In this document: positions 10,981-22,925 of the stretch, one piece after another
Position numbering within the stretch: position 1 is the stretch's first letter
Layout: each line of letters opens with the position of its first letter
Assembly: GCA_015179025.1 (NCBI GenBank)
Contig: WHUX01000012.1
Location: forward strand, 663,711-727,710
Length of the DNA: 64,000 nucleotides
Direction of reading: 5' to 3'
From: Terfezia claveryi
Lineage: Eukaryota; Ascomycota; Pezizomycetes; Pezizales; Pezizaceae
Notes under the pieces: model-generated
Seen by the model: the letters and a program-made list of their open reading frames with translations, nothing else
Database searches by the model: none
What the model was told of the DNA's origin: nothing
Translations under genes and position numbers: made by a program

Positions 10981-11875
10981 TGGTTCTGCTTATTTTCTCC
11001 AGGTCACACACCTATAGGTAGGGTTGCTACTTACACTGATGTTCAACATCTCTGGAGTTTAAGATCCCATACATTCATTAGCCTGAGAGTAAGGTGCTTA
11101 CAATGATTATTTGGAATATTTCAAAATTATACATCTAGGCTATGTATACCCGTAGAGACTCGAGTTATTCAGATCATAAGCCATGGCTGACGTGAAACAT
11201 TATAATTTGAGCGCCAAGATCTACTTATGGCTTTGCTTTATGCCCATACCGAGTTGGTGGAGGAACTGCCTCCAGAAACCACCTGGGCATTTGCAGCTAT
11301 ATTCACGGACAGCACTTGTAGATGTTTCCTTGATAGCATTATGGATAATTACAGTACATTTTAACCTCAGACGTTCTCATAACAGTGAGCACGGGCATGT
11401 CTCGTGAGATCCTGAAACCCGCATATGTCGTTCATATTGCATATGTATGTGATAGCGCTATTGAATAACTCGAGTCGGAGTGCCGTGCAGCTGTTTGAGT
11501 CACCCTGACCGCCTTGTTACATAGTCAGCTAAAGGCCAGCGTACTATGTTCAACCAATGCATACTATTATCAACAAAGTTGCTTAGGGACAAGATTAGGG
11601 AAGACCGTCTGGTAATATGAAGCTGATGGAGATTATGGAGATTTCTCCTGCACCCAATGGATCCAGCTTCGAATCCGTGGCTTGCCTGCCTAACTTTGGA
11701 ATCAAGGATTGGGAGGATACTTTTCAGAGGTCGTTGTGCCAAGCAGACTAGGAGGATTCGTGTCTGATGATGAGATTGAGTTCATTGCGCTGCCGATCCG
11801 CCAGTAAGCGATCCTCCTACAGAGCCTAACAGAATTAGTATTAGTTCGGTCTGTATATAGATACATCGCTTTTTT

Positions 11876-12909
11876 GGGAAGGGGCTCAGGCAGAACACGC
11901 TAATAATCTTACTATCCTATAAAGGAAAGGCAGCAGCTTAGATATCTAGCTGTTTTGAGAGGTAGCAAAGGGGCTCGTCATGACGAGTAACCTAAGGCTA
12001 TTACAACTCCCAGACCTAACCACACACTTTCCAAAACATCCACTGTTTGCTTCAACCATACCTTAATTCACGCCCACTCCATCCATTACTTCTACAACAT
12101 ATGCTTTTTGCTCTAATCGCTCCATAATTCTCACGACCGAAGTGCACGAGTATTCGCTCAATCTCAACCTAAACCATACTGGCACGTCCATACCACCTCT
12201 TCTAACATCATTACAGTATCGGAGGAATAGGGGCTTGGACACTTGTTTTGTTTGTTAATGGTGTGGGAGCATCGGAATAAGAAGTTAATCCTACTAGTCA
12301 AGGAAGACATGAGTGCCTTTGTTCATGAGAAAATGTTATTGTTATTGTTAAGAAAGAGCAGCAGTTTTTATGGGAAGCATAAGGAAGCAATCTTTAGGGA
12401 TTCTTCTGCCACTCTCTCTTAAGCAATGATGATTTAGCAATACATTACTCTTTTCATGCTTTCACAAAATAAGTCACTGAACGGGAAACACTTGTAATGG
12501 CTGAACGGGAAACACTTGTAATAGCTATATTAGCTGAGTTAAGAAGCCAGGCGGAGCAGAGTCCCGCTCAAGTTTCAACTAGACTAGGCACCGCTTATTA
12601 TATACAACTCACTTTGTAACGGGTTTTCATAGTCTAGTTGGGGTTTTCATACAGTTTAGGATAAGAGCTATCTTTTAATGTTCTCTAGATTTTCGTTTAT
12701 AGGCGATAGCGGATCGGTACATAGTATTGCAATGGGGTGGTCTTCGCGCTGATTGATATGCATGGTCGCGCAATGTTATGTTTAAGAATAATAAGCTCGT
12801 CATGACGAGCCTCCTTGCGGTACCTCTCAAAACAGCTAGATATATAAGCTGCTGCTTTTCCTTTATAGGATAGTAAAATTATTAGCGTGTTCTGCCTGAG
12901 CCCCTTCCC
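11876..12909. repeat. Long inverted repeat (arms ~112-114 bp) around an 808-bp spacer
   Basis: The left arm 11876-11987 and the right arm 12796-12909 are reverse complements with only a few mismatches; both contain ctcaggcagaacacgctaat and ctagctgttttgagaggta. The inner end of each arm is the perfect palindrome CTCGTCATGACGAG (11974-11987 and 12796-12809). No transposase frame fits in the spacer. This could be a non-autonomous terminal-inverted-repeat element or a local inverted duplication; I found no clear flanking target duplication. Confidence 0.85.
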
Positions 12910-13068
12910 TTTTTTGCGGTATATTCCTATTCCGTCGTCTTGTCTCATGATCAAGAATGCGTTGCCACTAGGTAGTCTAGGTAGTTGTTCTCCCAATAAT
13001 ACAGCGATGGCCCCTCTCGTATAGGTACATACCTAAAGTACCAGCCTCTTGTATACAAAATTGGATGC

Positions 13069-13095
13069 ATGCGTGCATGTCTGACATGCACGCAT
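13069..13095. repeat. Perfect 12-bp hairpin
   Basis: atgcgtgcatgt, a CTG loop, then acatgcacgcat. It is in the spacer downstream of the DUF2985 gene. It could be a transcript-end structure or a transposon footprint; nothing in the sequence decides. Confidence 0.75.
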
Positions 13096-13591
13096 ACCCG
13101 TCACGCGGCGGAGGGCCGATCGCTGGCCCTGACGGAAACACCCGTTGACAGGATGTTGTGGGGACCTGGGCCAGCCTGACTATTGTGGACCATTATATTA
13201 TTATAGCGTCTCGCCTTTATACATAGCCTAGTTCAATCATGGCTTGCCGTTGAAACATGCCTTTCATTTACTATACCTGTTTTATGTACTGTACATGTAA
13301 GTTAGGTAGGTAGGCTTAGAACTTTGTTGCATGGATTCTGTATTAGTACATCCCATCCCAATAAAAATTTTAGTCTATAGACATTATACCTCTGTTTATC
13401 AGGCTAACGAGAACTCGAGGAAGCAGATATATCAAAACGTCATGAGTGGAAGAAAAACATATCTCCAATAACATCAAAAAGGAAATCTCGGGTACGCCGG
13501 GGATAAGATGGGGACATATACACGGGTATATGGTGGTTATATGTTACATCCCACAGAGTATGGTAACATACTACTGGAGAAACCTCTCAGG

Positions 13592-15014
13592 CTATGTCAA
13601 CCCAGCCTCCTTGCTCTTCACCGCCCGCTCCTCATCACGGTCACCCTCCGTACCCCTTGATATCTGGCTCAGTCTCAGTCCTCCCGCATGGCCACTTTCC
13701 CTACCATCACCTCTGCGCGCAGCTCCGGCTTTCTTCACCTTCCTCGCCTCCCGCCATTCTATCCAACCCCCCGCCATAGCTGCCAAACACGCTGCCGCAA
13801 CTGCCGCACCCGTCCCCGCTGCTGGACGATTATATCTCGTCATTCCCCACATTAACCCCGCTAATACCGCTTGAAAATACGTATTAAAACAATAAAGATG
13901 CACCACAAGGTCCACCTTCCAAGGCTTCCCAAGCCACGTGTTCCATGTGTGGTGAACTCCACGTAGCCTGTCCCATGCTGCAGTGTCCCCGCGAATGCGA
14001 TATCGCATTAATAGGTAGAGATCCCGGAATCGCCAAGGGATGAGTCCGAATCCAGTTACGCAGAAGAGAGCATTGAGAATTTGTGAGTCGATTTCGACCC
14101 ATATTCGTCTAGAGGAGTTGATGTCGTGACAGTTAGGATGGCACATTGCGGGGGCGGCGTTGACGAGTAGGAGGAATAGCATCCCACCCCAGGCGACAAC
14201 ATTGAGAGAATATATTATAATGAGAATGCCCTATTCGAGAACTATTAGTAATGTATATTGAGAGGTCTGGGACAGTACGCACCTTCCAAGTGAGCGCCCA
14301 GGAAAAGAATTTCCGCCATTTTTCTGGGGAATCTGTCGTGTCATTATGGAGACCTTCGACATCATCTCCCGTTTCCCACGATAGATTCCGATCTCCGGTA
14401 ATTGCCTCCATGCCCCGATTGCCATGAAAATTAACATTAACATTATGATTAATCGCATTCCCGACCTCGCCACTTGAAGGAACCATCCCACACTCTATTT
14501 CCTTCGTCTCTGCTTCCCCAACTATTCCCGTAACCGCCTCCGCCCTCTCTTCCCATTCCCTCTGCTCCTTGTGCCAATCCCCCATAGCCCTACCATCCCG
14601 ACTACCCCTTGGTGCACTCCCCTTCCCTCTCTCCGTCGTACTTAAGCTCCTCAAGCTCTCTCCACTCAGCGGTACCCTCATTCTCCGCATACTCATCCTT
14701 CGCACTTCTGCCTCCCGCGCCGGTATGTCCTCCAGCTCCTCGAAGAAGACTGAGCTGAGCTCTTGTCGCGCTCGGGAGCGACGGCTGCCACGGTCGGGGG
14801 TGCTGGTGCTGGCGCTGGGATGGGGGGAGGCGCTGGGATGGGGGGAGATACTGATGATGTCGGGTTCACTACTCGCGTAGCAGAATGTGGGCGAGGATGG
14901 TGGGTCTGTAGAGTGGATTGCGCCTGGACTGGTGGGCGTTGAGGGGAGTGGACTCGGAAGTGCTGGGGGAATGGGGTGGTGGGGTCGTTGGGTACGTGGC
15001 TCTGGGGGATCCAT
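13592..15014 (-). CDS. DUF2985-family membrane protein (456 aa)
   Basis: Exon 1 is 15014-14283 (244 codons) and exon 2 is 14230-13592. The intron 14282-14231 starts GTGCGT and ends AATAG, phase 0. The N-terminal half is a Pro/Ser-rich, charged, probably disordered cytosolic region. The C-terminal half carries the hallmark sequence of fungal DUF2985 proteins: a hydrophobic segment (MLFLLLVNAAPAMCHPNC), RRIWVEIDSQILNALFCVTG, FGLIPWRFRDLYLLMRYR, then WKVDLVVHLYCFNTYFQAVL and LMWGMTRYNRP before a last hydrophobic stretch. Conserved Cys and His residues sit between the membrane segments. The function of the family is not established. The gene appears intact; the histidine/cysteine pattern could mean metal binding, which is inference only. 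Confidence 0.88.
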
Positions 15015-16533
15015 TATAATTATGGGGTACTATGGTGGTGTATACGTAGCGATCTGCGACACTTTCCCCCTCCTTCTTTGCTTCTAGAACGGACGAATGG
15101 CGCAGTGGAGCGAAAGTGAAAACGAATGGAATTCGCCGTTGCGAAAATAGTCGCCAGTCGCCAGTGATCAGGATGCTGTCGCATGCGCGGACGTCAGGCA
15201 CGAGAACAAACGCCGGGTGTCGGTATATACCCAACCCAGCCAACTCCCTCAAAATGTCTTCTCCTCCACAGCCACAGCCAGTTTCGGTTATTTGAAATCT
15301 CCTCAGTTGTTGTGCGATTGCTAAACCAACTCTTGAGTTATTTTGTAGTCTGTCAGAGCCCTTCCGGTCCAGATCTCGATCACTGTCGATCGAGCGGTCG
15401 AGAGCGCGTGGATCCAGACAATAAGAACTTGATGTACAGAGTAGAGCTGCAATTCCACCTGGCGCGAGATATCTCCCCGCACCCGCTCAGTCGGTGGCGA
15501 CGTCTAGGATACGACTGCCAGTGTCGGCGCACCAGTGGCGCTGCGCTATAGCTATGGTGATCGGTACCGCAGCTCGAGTTACGTTTGTCCGGCGTCGCTT
15601 GCTATTGTGATGCATGAAGTTGTATTTACAAGATGAGGTTCAATCCTGTGGAGGAGAGCTCTCTCACAACAAGTGACGGCAACGGAACCAGAAATAAAAA
15701 GACGAGCGACGAAAAGCTTGTTTTGTTCTTAATTTCTGGAGCGATCTCGTTAATGTTGGTTTTTTCCTGCGCGGCGCACGTTAGAACGGTCCTCTCGCGG
15801 AAAACAAGAAAGAAGGGGGAAAGCAGGAACGAGAGCGAAGGTTGGAGGATGCACGCAACGCATCGCGACAGCGTTGATAGATTGTGACCGATCTGATCGT
15901 GTACATACTGTACATCCTGTACCTACATACATGCAAGCTGCGCACATACTACAGAGCATCGATATTTTGGAGTCGACGCCTTTCAGGGAGCGAGTGACGG
16001 AGATATCTGTACAGATAAGTAAAGTATTATTAGAGCTCCTCATGTCTGCAGAACAAAAATAAAAAAAATGGTCGTGGGGGTCATCTACCGTATACGGGTG
16101 GCATGGGGATGTGCGTGTCGATCTCAGACTCGTCATGCCAAGGGCTACGCTACGGTACCCCTCCTGTCAGGCCCGGAGAGCTGCCACGAGAGGAGATCAA
16201 AAAGGATACGGTAGGTTTGCCCGGGCATGCGATCTTCTCAATGTTGTCAACCCTTCTGCACTTCTGGACGTTGGAATAATTGCATGTTCCTGTCCACCTA
16301 TTAACATAATTATTCAAACTTCTGGGGGGCCGTAAACTGCAAAAGCCGTAGGTACTTAATGTATAGATGAAGAGTATATGCAGTACCAGTCCTACTCTAT
16401 CCGTACTTAGTTTAATACCATTGCTAAGAGGTGTTAGTTAGAGTCACCCCTTGGCACTTGGCGAATGCCCTCATTGGCTAGCTTCCGTGGTGGCTTCACC
16501 AACTTGAAGAAGTAATAAGAAATCGGTGCCAAC
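15015..16533. other. Intergenic, no supported gene
   Basis: About 1.5 kb between the start of the DUF2985 gene and copia-1. An 84-codon plus-strand frame at 15633-15887 contains one hydrophobic segment (LVLFLISGAISLMLVFSCAA) but overlaps a longer frame on the other strand and has no supporting feature. The last bases (16529-16533, CCAAC) are the target duplication of copia-1. Confidence 0.5.
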
Positions 16534-16888
16534 TCTTGGAATGAGAGGTCATGCAGGTCTTGCATATAACAACACGTGACAGCGAATAGACAGATTCACT
16601 TGAGGTATGTGCGTGAGACAGTGCGAACGTATGAGTGAGCACATAGATATGTGAGTATATGAGTATGTGCGAGTATATGAGATTCCTTCAGGCTCACCTC
16701 ACTCTCTATAGAAGTAATAGAAGAGCTCTATATACATGAAGAGATAATGCAAATAGCATTGCTAATACAAGTAAGTATTGCAAGAAAGCAGATATGTGCT
16801 GGAGTTATGTGAGTAGCATGTTAGTATATGCATAAGTGGCATATTACCACAACATCATATGCTGGATTATCCCACATACTTTTCAACA
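16534..16888 (-). repeat. copia-1 3' LTR (355 bp)
   Basis: On the plus strand it runs from TCTTGGAATG to TTTTCAACA. It lacks a segment of about 22 bp present in the other LTR (gaatggccaataaagggaca). Compared with the 21270-21646 copy it carries about 17 transitions, all toward A or T. Confidence 0.95.
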
Positions 16889-16904
16889 CCCCTCCTTAGT
16901 AGAT
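16889..16904 (-). other. copia-1 polypurine tract
   Basis: Read on the minus strand, the bases immediately before the 3' LTR are CTAAGGAGGGG followed by TG, a purine run in the position expected for the plus-strand primer of an LTR retroelement. Confidence 0.7.
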
Positions 16905-16995
16905 ACTGTTGTATAGTAAGTAAGTAAACAAACATAATTAGTCTCATTAAAAAACCTAAAAACCCAATGGGAAAAAGAAGGTAAAAGAATGCTAA

Positions 16996-19900
16996 TCAGC
17001 TTGCTTGCATTATTTGATCTCTTAGAGTAAGAAAATGAGGCTGTAGTAGTGGCTTTATATAGATGTTAGCTAGGTTGCTAGCACTCGGTATCCATAAAAC
17101 GTTAATCTTACCTGTTTCTACCAGATCTCTGATATGGTAGTAGGCAATGTCTATATGCTTGCTTTTATCACTAATGCGGGGATTGTCAGTTAGATCAATT
17201 GTCCCGTTATTATCAGCATTTAAAGCATAAGAAATATCAATACAGAGTTCATTCAGAGCGTTCTGCAACTATATTTACTGTTTTGTAAAGGTAGAAAGAG
17301 TAATGTATTCTGCCTCGACCGTAGAGGTAGATATACAATGTTGCTTTACCGATCTCTAGCAAATTGTGTTGCTAGCTATCTAGAATATGTTTCCTGTTAT
17401 TAATTTCCAGTCGTTCTTGTCACCTGCAAAGTCTACATCCAAGTAGCCTGATAAGCTTACCAAATTATTGTTTAGTGAACTGTTAATAAGCCAATTATTA
17501 TTCAGCCTTTTATAGGTAAGAGTAAGATCTCTCGTGCCCTTAAGGTAAAGTAGAGTCTTCTTAATAATACCCATATAATCTTTGGTGAGCTTTGAGGCAA
17601 ACTGGAATAAAGCGGAGACGGTATAGGCAATGTCAGGTCTAGTACCGATCACAAGATACATGAGAGAACCAATTATTTACCTAAAGCAGGATGTATCTGC
17701 AAGATCTTCTTGCTCTTGAGCCTTTAACAATGAAATGTGAGGATCCAAGGGAAGAGAGATTGGGTTATAGTCTTACATGCCGAATTTAAGAAGTAATTGG
17801 TCGATATATATTTATTGTAACAAAGTAACACTGTCCGCATGCCATGTTATCTGGATGCCTAATAACCAGCTCAAAGAACTGAGTTCGCTCAGTTTAAATT
17901 CTTTTTTTAGCGAATTCTTCAGTTTCTTCCTTTCGGCCAGGTTAGGCCCCGCAATAGTGATATTGTTTACATATATGGCAATAATCACTTGAGATTCCAT
18001 ATGTATTAGAACACATAGATCAAAGTTAGTCGTCACATAGCCTAATAGTATAAGAAAGCCGGTCAATCTCTGATACTATTGCCTTGGTGACTGCTTAAGG
18101 CCATATATGGACTTGAGAAGGCGTGCACAATGCCCTGATAGTTCGTATTCAGGCGGAAGCTTCATATAGATTTCCTCATTTAGAGATCCATAGAGGAAAG
18201 CTCCTTTTATATCAAGCTGATCTAGCTAGGGCCAGCTAAGAGAGACTAATAATGCAATCAGTAATCTCAATGAATCGTACCTTATAACAGGAAAGAAGAT
18301 CTCATCAAAATTCATTCCCGGTTGTTGAGAAAAACCCTGAGCAACAAGCCTTGCCTTGTAATGACTTATATTACCTTCTGAATCCTTCTTAATCTTGTAG
18401 ACCCATTTGCAGCCTACGATGTTATGCTTTGGAGAAAGTAGAGATACAACCGTTCAAACAGACTGATCTGCCAGAGTTTCAAGCTCTTCCTGCATGGCCT
18501 TATACCATCTTGAAGAGTCTGTGCACTCGGTTGCTTGCTTGAACATCTTCGGTTCAATCTCATTGACCACAAGAGCAGTTGTAAGCAATGTATATGCATT
18601 GGTAGATTCAGTAGATTTAGTGAATTCAATAGATTTAGTAAGCTCGGGTTGAGGTAGATTAGTTAGTATATTCTCAGCTCGATTAGCTGGTATATTCTTA
18701 GCTGGTAAATGCTCAGCTAGATTAGCCCCGAAAGAGGTAATTTCACTGGGGATAAATGTGCAGTTGGATGCCTTCATAGTAAATATATGCTTGTTACTAG
18801 CAAGCTGGACCTTATAAATTGAAGGGCTGTCTATATAGCCAACGAGAATAGCACTTTCTGCTCGTAGTTGAGTGATCTTGCTGCCTAGAAATCTTCACTC
18901 TTCAGCGATATGGACATAGCAAGAACTGCTAAAGAGTTTCAGGTGGGCAATCGAAGACTGTTTATGGTACAGCATCTCAAAGGGCATTTTACTTTAAGGT
19001 AGCTGTGAATGGAGTAGGCAATTTCAGAGATATACAGCCATATTATAGGCTTCGCCCCAAAGCTTAAGGTCAGGCTTCTGGTGGTTAACCAGATCTAGGA
19101 TCATGCTTCTAGCCATGGTCTGTATCGTCCAATTATATTGCTCTAGTACTCCATTAGACTGATGGAAATATGGAGGTGTATAAATGTGTTTAATGCCCTT
19201 CGTTCTGATGAACTTATCAGCCTCCATATATTCTCCACCATTATCAGATACTAGAGTTAAGACAGTGGTATTAAACTGCCTTTCCACTAGAGTAATAAAT
19301 TCTTGAATTATCTGTACAGCATCTGGAGATTTATTCTTTAGGAAATATATCTAACCTATTCTAGTAAAATTATCAATAAAAGTAATGTAATATTATAAGT
19401 TACTATAGGAAGGTAAAGATTGCTTTCCACTTAGATCACTATAGAGCAGCTCAAATGGCTGACTAGATTTAGCTTCAGAAAGGCTTTGAGGAACTGTATT
19501 TGTGGATTTCACTATTATATAGGCCTTACATGGGAATTCTGTAGGCTTTGGAGATATTAAGGAGCCATCCACATATACCTGGCCAATTACCTTACTCAAA
19601 TGCCATAATAAGCAATGCCAGAAGGCAAATGATAGTAAAGCCTATATTTTAGCTCTTTTAGTAGTTTATTCTGCATGTTCAGATTCATGAGCTCTTTTAG
19701 AGGTTGATTCGAAAACCTGATTAAAGAGTATTCTAGAGGCCTGATTAGAGCTAAATTCATAAGCTTTATTAAAGCTGAATCCTAAAGATTCATTATTGCT
19801 GGCAATAAAGAAACTGTTTTTGTGTTAAGTAAGAAATAGGAGATTCCCCTTAAATTCTGCCATACATACAGGAGAATGTGCAGCATTATAAACCATAATC

Positions 19901-20217
19901 CTGTTACCTGATTCTACCATAAAATACCCTTTTGACTTTAACATATTCCACGATAATAATGAGTGACCAAAGGAAGGAACATAGAGAACAGAACTAAATC
20001 GAACAACATGATGAGTATTATTAGGAAGAACGCAGTCTAATAGAACTGTGCCTAATCCTTCAACAGAGAGAGCACTACCCCCTCCTACACTCACAGTTCC
20101 GTGACTCTGTTCAATCCGTTCAAATTTCCCTATATCAGACGTCATGTAAGACGAGGCGCATGTATCAAGTTTCCAGGTATAAGAGATGGTACTAACATCA
20201 GGTTGATCTATATCCAT
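16996..20217 (-). pseudogene. copia-1 pol remnant (protease-integrase-RT-RNase H)
   Basis: Fragments in order on the minus strand are: aspartic protease at 20217-19825 (LDTCASSYMTSD, the copia protease active-site region with Cys after Thr); integrase at about 19599-19024 (SDNGGEY for the second catalytic Asp and a later Glu in the VLEQYN segment); a Ser/Thr-rich linker; RT at about 18500-17812 (FDLCVLIH, then YVNN at 17962-17973); the RT connection at 17661-17380 (GTRPDIAYTVS); and RNase H at 17268-16996 (SKHIDIAYYHIRD). Frameshifts and stops separate all the pieces. Changing the DD of the RT site to NN needs two G-to-A changes on the coding strand, which fits the mutation bias seen in the LTR. 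Confidence 0.92.
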
Positions 20218-20325
20218 CTGATGGGATAGATCAATAGAAATGAGCGCGTGATTTAAAGAACCTTGTTGATTGGAAGAATTCTGCTGGTAAGGAGGAGGAG
20301 CCTAACTAACAACTTTCTCCTTCTT

Positions 20326-21224
20326 TCATTGCTGCTTGCGCTTTAACTTCCTGCATTCTTGCCAAATATGGCCGGAGGGGTTACCACTGTGCTTTTGGCA
20401 GTAAGAGCACATTTTAGTAGATTCAGAGGTTTTATGCTCTGTTGTCCTACTAGACTTGCGCTTATTATTGTTGTTGCGGTAATTGTTGCTCGCTACTAGA
20501 GCAGTATTTCCGCCCTCTAGTTGTTCCAACTGATTATTGGAGGCAAGGCCCATCATCCTGTAACAGACTTCTGCATAAGTAAGATCAGATTTGGTAGAGA
20601 GATTATCAACGGGATTGGGATAAACACGACTTAAGGCAGCTAGAAGAAAGTCTCGCTTTGCGAAATCTTGCTCAAGAAATGCCTTAAATATCCGTCTATA
20701 CTCATCAGTCCCGGAAGATAGCTCTAATACCCTAACCCACTGATCATCAAACTTGTCCAAAAATTCAGCCAACGACTTGCCTTTCTCTAGCTCATTGAAG
20801 AGAAGACACAAGCCGGCCACTTGATGGATAAATGAGAAGGCCGTATCCCTATAGTAAGTCTCCTTCAGATATTTCCAAATCGCATGGGGTGATCTGTACT
20901 TAGAGACTTTCTTGAGAATCGGCTTGCAACAACGACAATATCATGGACATTCATTGCTTCAAAGACCATGATCATTTGAGAAGACCAGTCTTCGTAATTT
21001 TGCTGTCCTTCTAGGAGCTCGATATTGCTGAGTTTTACCTCAGCCGGTCGGAAGTCCTTGGACAGTGCGAACGAACGTGATAATTGGGAGATTGTAGTAG
21101 TCATTGCTGTTGTCGCAGCTCTCGCAGAGACAGCTGTTGCGGATGTCGCAGCTGTTGTGGATGTCGCAGCTGTTGCGGATGTCGCAGCCATGTTACCGGT
21201 TGTGCTGCTCGCTTCGTTTGACAT
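20326..21224 (-). pseudogene. copia-1 gag remnant
   Basis: Two frames, 21224-20865 and 20820-20326, belong to one gag. The first has an Ala/Thr-rich start followed by LSNIELLEGQQNYEDWSSQM, typical of copia gag (…GxxNYxxW). The second continues through the UBN2-like helical region and ends in a zinc knuckle, CSYCQKHSGNPSGHIWQEC (H and C positions stretched by insertions). A frameshift lies near 20840-20880. Confidence 0.85.
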
Positions 21225-21257
21225 TGTGTTGGTTGATTGAGGTGAATATCCTGTTCC

Positions 21258-21269
21258 GGGCTCATAACC
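21258..21269 (-). other. copia-1 primer-binding site
   Basis: GGTTATGAGCCC on the minus strand, directly next to the 5' LTR. The same 12-mer sits in the same position in copia-2 (55913-55924), so both probably use the same host tRNA or tRNA fragment as primer. Confidence 0.75.
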
Positions 21270-21646
21270 TCTTGGAATGAGAGGTCATGCAGGTCTTGCA
21301 TATAACAACACGTGACAGCGAATAGACAGATGAATGGCCAATAAAGGGACACTTCACCTGAGGTATGTGCGTGAGACAGTGCGAACGTATGAGTGAGCAC
21401 GTAGATATGCGAGTATATGAGTATGTGCGAGTATATGAGATTCCTTCAGGCTCACCTCACTCTCTATAGAAGCAATAGAAGAGCTCTATATACATGAAGG
21501 GATAATGCGAATAGCATTGCTATTACAGGTAAGTATTGCGAGAAAGCAGGTATGTGCTGGAGTTACGTGAGTGGCATGTCAGTGTATGCGTAAGTGGCAT
21601 ATCGCCACAACGTCATATGCTGGATTATCCCACGTGCTTTTCAACA
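21270..21646 (-). repeat. copia-1 5' LTR (377 bp)
   Basis: On the plus strand TCTTGGAATG to CTTTTCAACA. It is followed by the duplication CCAAC and then CAGACTAAAG. It retains many CpG sites that are TpG or CpA in the 3' LTR. Confidence 0.95.
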
Positions 21647-21651
21647 CCAAC

Positions 21652-22925
21652 CAGACTAAAGAAATCGTTATGGTTTCAAAGTTCCAACTCCAGAGACCAC
21701 AGCATTGCTTAACCGAGCAGACTAAGCATTGCTATCAAACAAACCAAACCGCAAACATGCCTCGAATAACATAACGGTAGAGCTGGTTGGCACGTAGAAA
21801 CGAACTATGTACAGTAGACCGTTGGGTGCGTTTCTCCTGCTATTTCTGGTGATGCGATTGATTCATAAAAAGGGGTGCAACATTGTATGTACGTACTGCA
21901 TACTCTGTATAAATACTGGCAAAGACTATATATAATGATCCTCGAGTGTTGTCGACGGGGATCACATATATAGTTTGTATGTACATACCTACTGGCCTTG
22001 CCCAATGAGACAGCCGTGCACCGCCCCGGATATATGCAAAGACAATGAGGGGACATGATATGTCTCCAAGGCTGTAAAGACGGCGGCTCACATATTCAGA
22101 ATGGCGAACAAAGGTTTAACGGGATAGGTCGAGAATGTCGTATTCCCTGGGTACAGTGTGCGAACCTCTGAACTGCATCCTTTGCCGCTTGTCTTTGTGC
22201 TTTTGGGCTGGGATGCAACTGGCCCCACCACACCAAGAAAGGAGTTCAGGGTCTCTTGATATATAAGTACGATAACTACTTACGAGGGTCTGATCGAGAC
22301 TAGATATGAAGTATTCATGCCACGTACTTAATACAAGCGTCTTCAGCTTAGTCTCTTCTCAATCTCAGAGTACTGACGCGCGGCTATTGCGGCTGTAGGC
22401 AGGACGATCAGGCCTTCCATGTTTCAACCACATCAGCTCCTTCGCCAGCCAGCACACACATGCATCATTATTATTATGGGTACACAAATATATTCTCTTG
22501 GGCTGCAAACCTCAAACAAATCCTGACAGAATAGTTAAACTATCACCAAGCCAAGTACCTAGACCCTACAAACAGCAACAAAGAGTACTTGGGGAACATA
22601 ACAACTTTCTGAACGACGGATCTGGTTTTAGGTATTATAGCAGTAAGTTGCCGACTTTTAGCTATCTTAGAATCTAATTGAAATTTCTCATACGAAATCA
22701 CAAGTATATATGTACTGACAGGTACTGTGACTGTAGCCTCTGACTGGAAATCTACTGAGCTTCGACTGGGAATTTTGGGTTGGTTTTGATTGTCTGGGCA
22801 ACCAGACTGCTCAAATTGGTGAACTGACTTGAGAAGTCGCAAGACAGGTCCGAGATTATCAACAATCACCGAAATCCTATCATCGCGTTATCGTATCTAG
22901 CTTATTCACTACCTACGTTACTGTA
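21652..22925. other. Intergenic / promoter region of the giant gene
   Basis: No supported gene. It contains another half-copy of the dispersed motif (GCTGGTTGGCACGTA, about 21782-21796) and, at 22281-22302, the 22-bp word shared with 10535-10556. A minus-strand frame of 108 codons at 22543-22869 has no recognised domain. Confidence 0.55.

Larger units (their letters stand above)
10350..13591. other. Repeat-rich intergenic region
   Basis: About 3.2 kb without a supportable gene. It holds a cluster of three TAGTCTGGTTGGCA direct repeats (10790-10980), a 112-bp inverted repeat pair (11876-12909), and a perfect hairpin (13069-13095). A minus-strand frame of 99 codons at 12697-12996 overlaps the inverted repeat and has no recognised domain. 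The region upstream of 10349 carries a 22-bp word (10535-10556) that recurs identically at 22281-22302. Confidence 0.6.
16534..21646 (-). mobile_element. copia-1: decayed Ty1/copia LTR retrotransposon
   Basis: A complete but dead element read on the minus strand. It has LTRs at both ends, a primer-binding site GGTTATGAGCCC (21258-21269) next to the 5' LTR, a polypurine tract AAGGAGGGG just before the 3' LTR, and gag, protease, integrase, reverse transcriptase and RNase H in copia order (integrase before RT). The target duplication CCAAC is perfect: 16529-16533 and 21647-21651. Coding frames are broken by many stops. The reverse transcriptase active site reads YVNN instead of YVDD. The two LTRs differ almost entirely by G-to-A and C-to-T changes on the left copy. 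Confidence 0.97.

Noticed and set aside
12697..12996. 99-codon minus-strand frame as a gene
   Set aside because: It overlaps one arm of the long inverted repeat and has no recognised domain.
15633..15887. 84-codon frame with one membrane segment
   Set aside because: A longer frame overlaps on the other strand, there is no homology that I recognise, and nothing decides for coding.
22543..22869. 108-codon minus-strand frame as a gene
   Set aside because: No domain, no intron context, and it lies directly before the giant gene in a presumed promoter.
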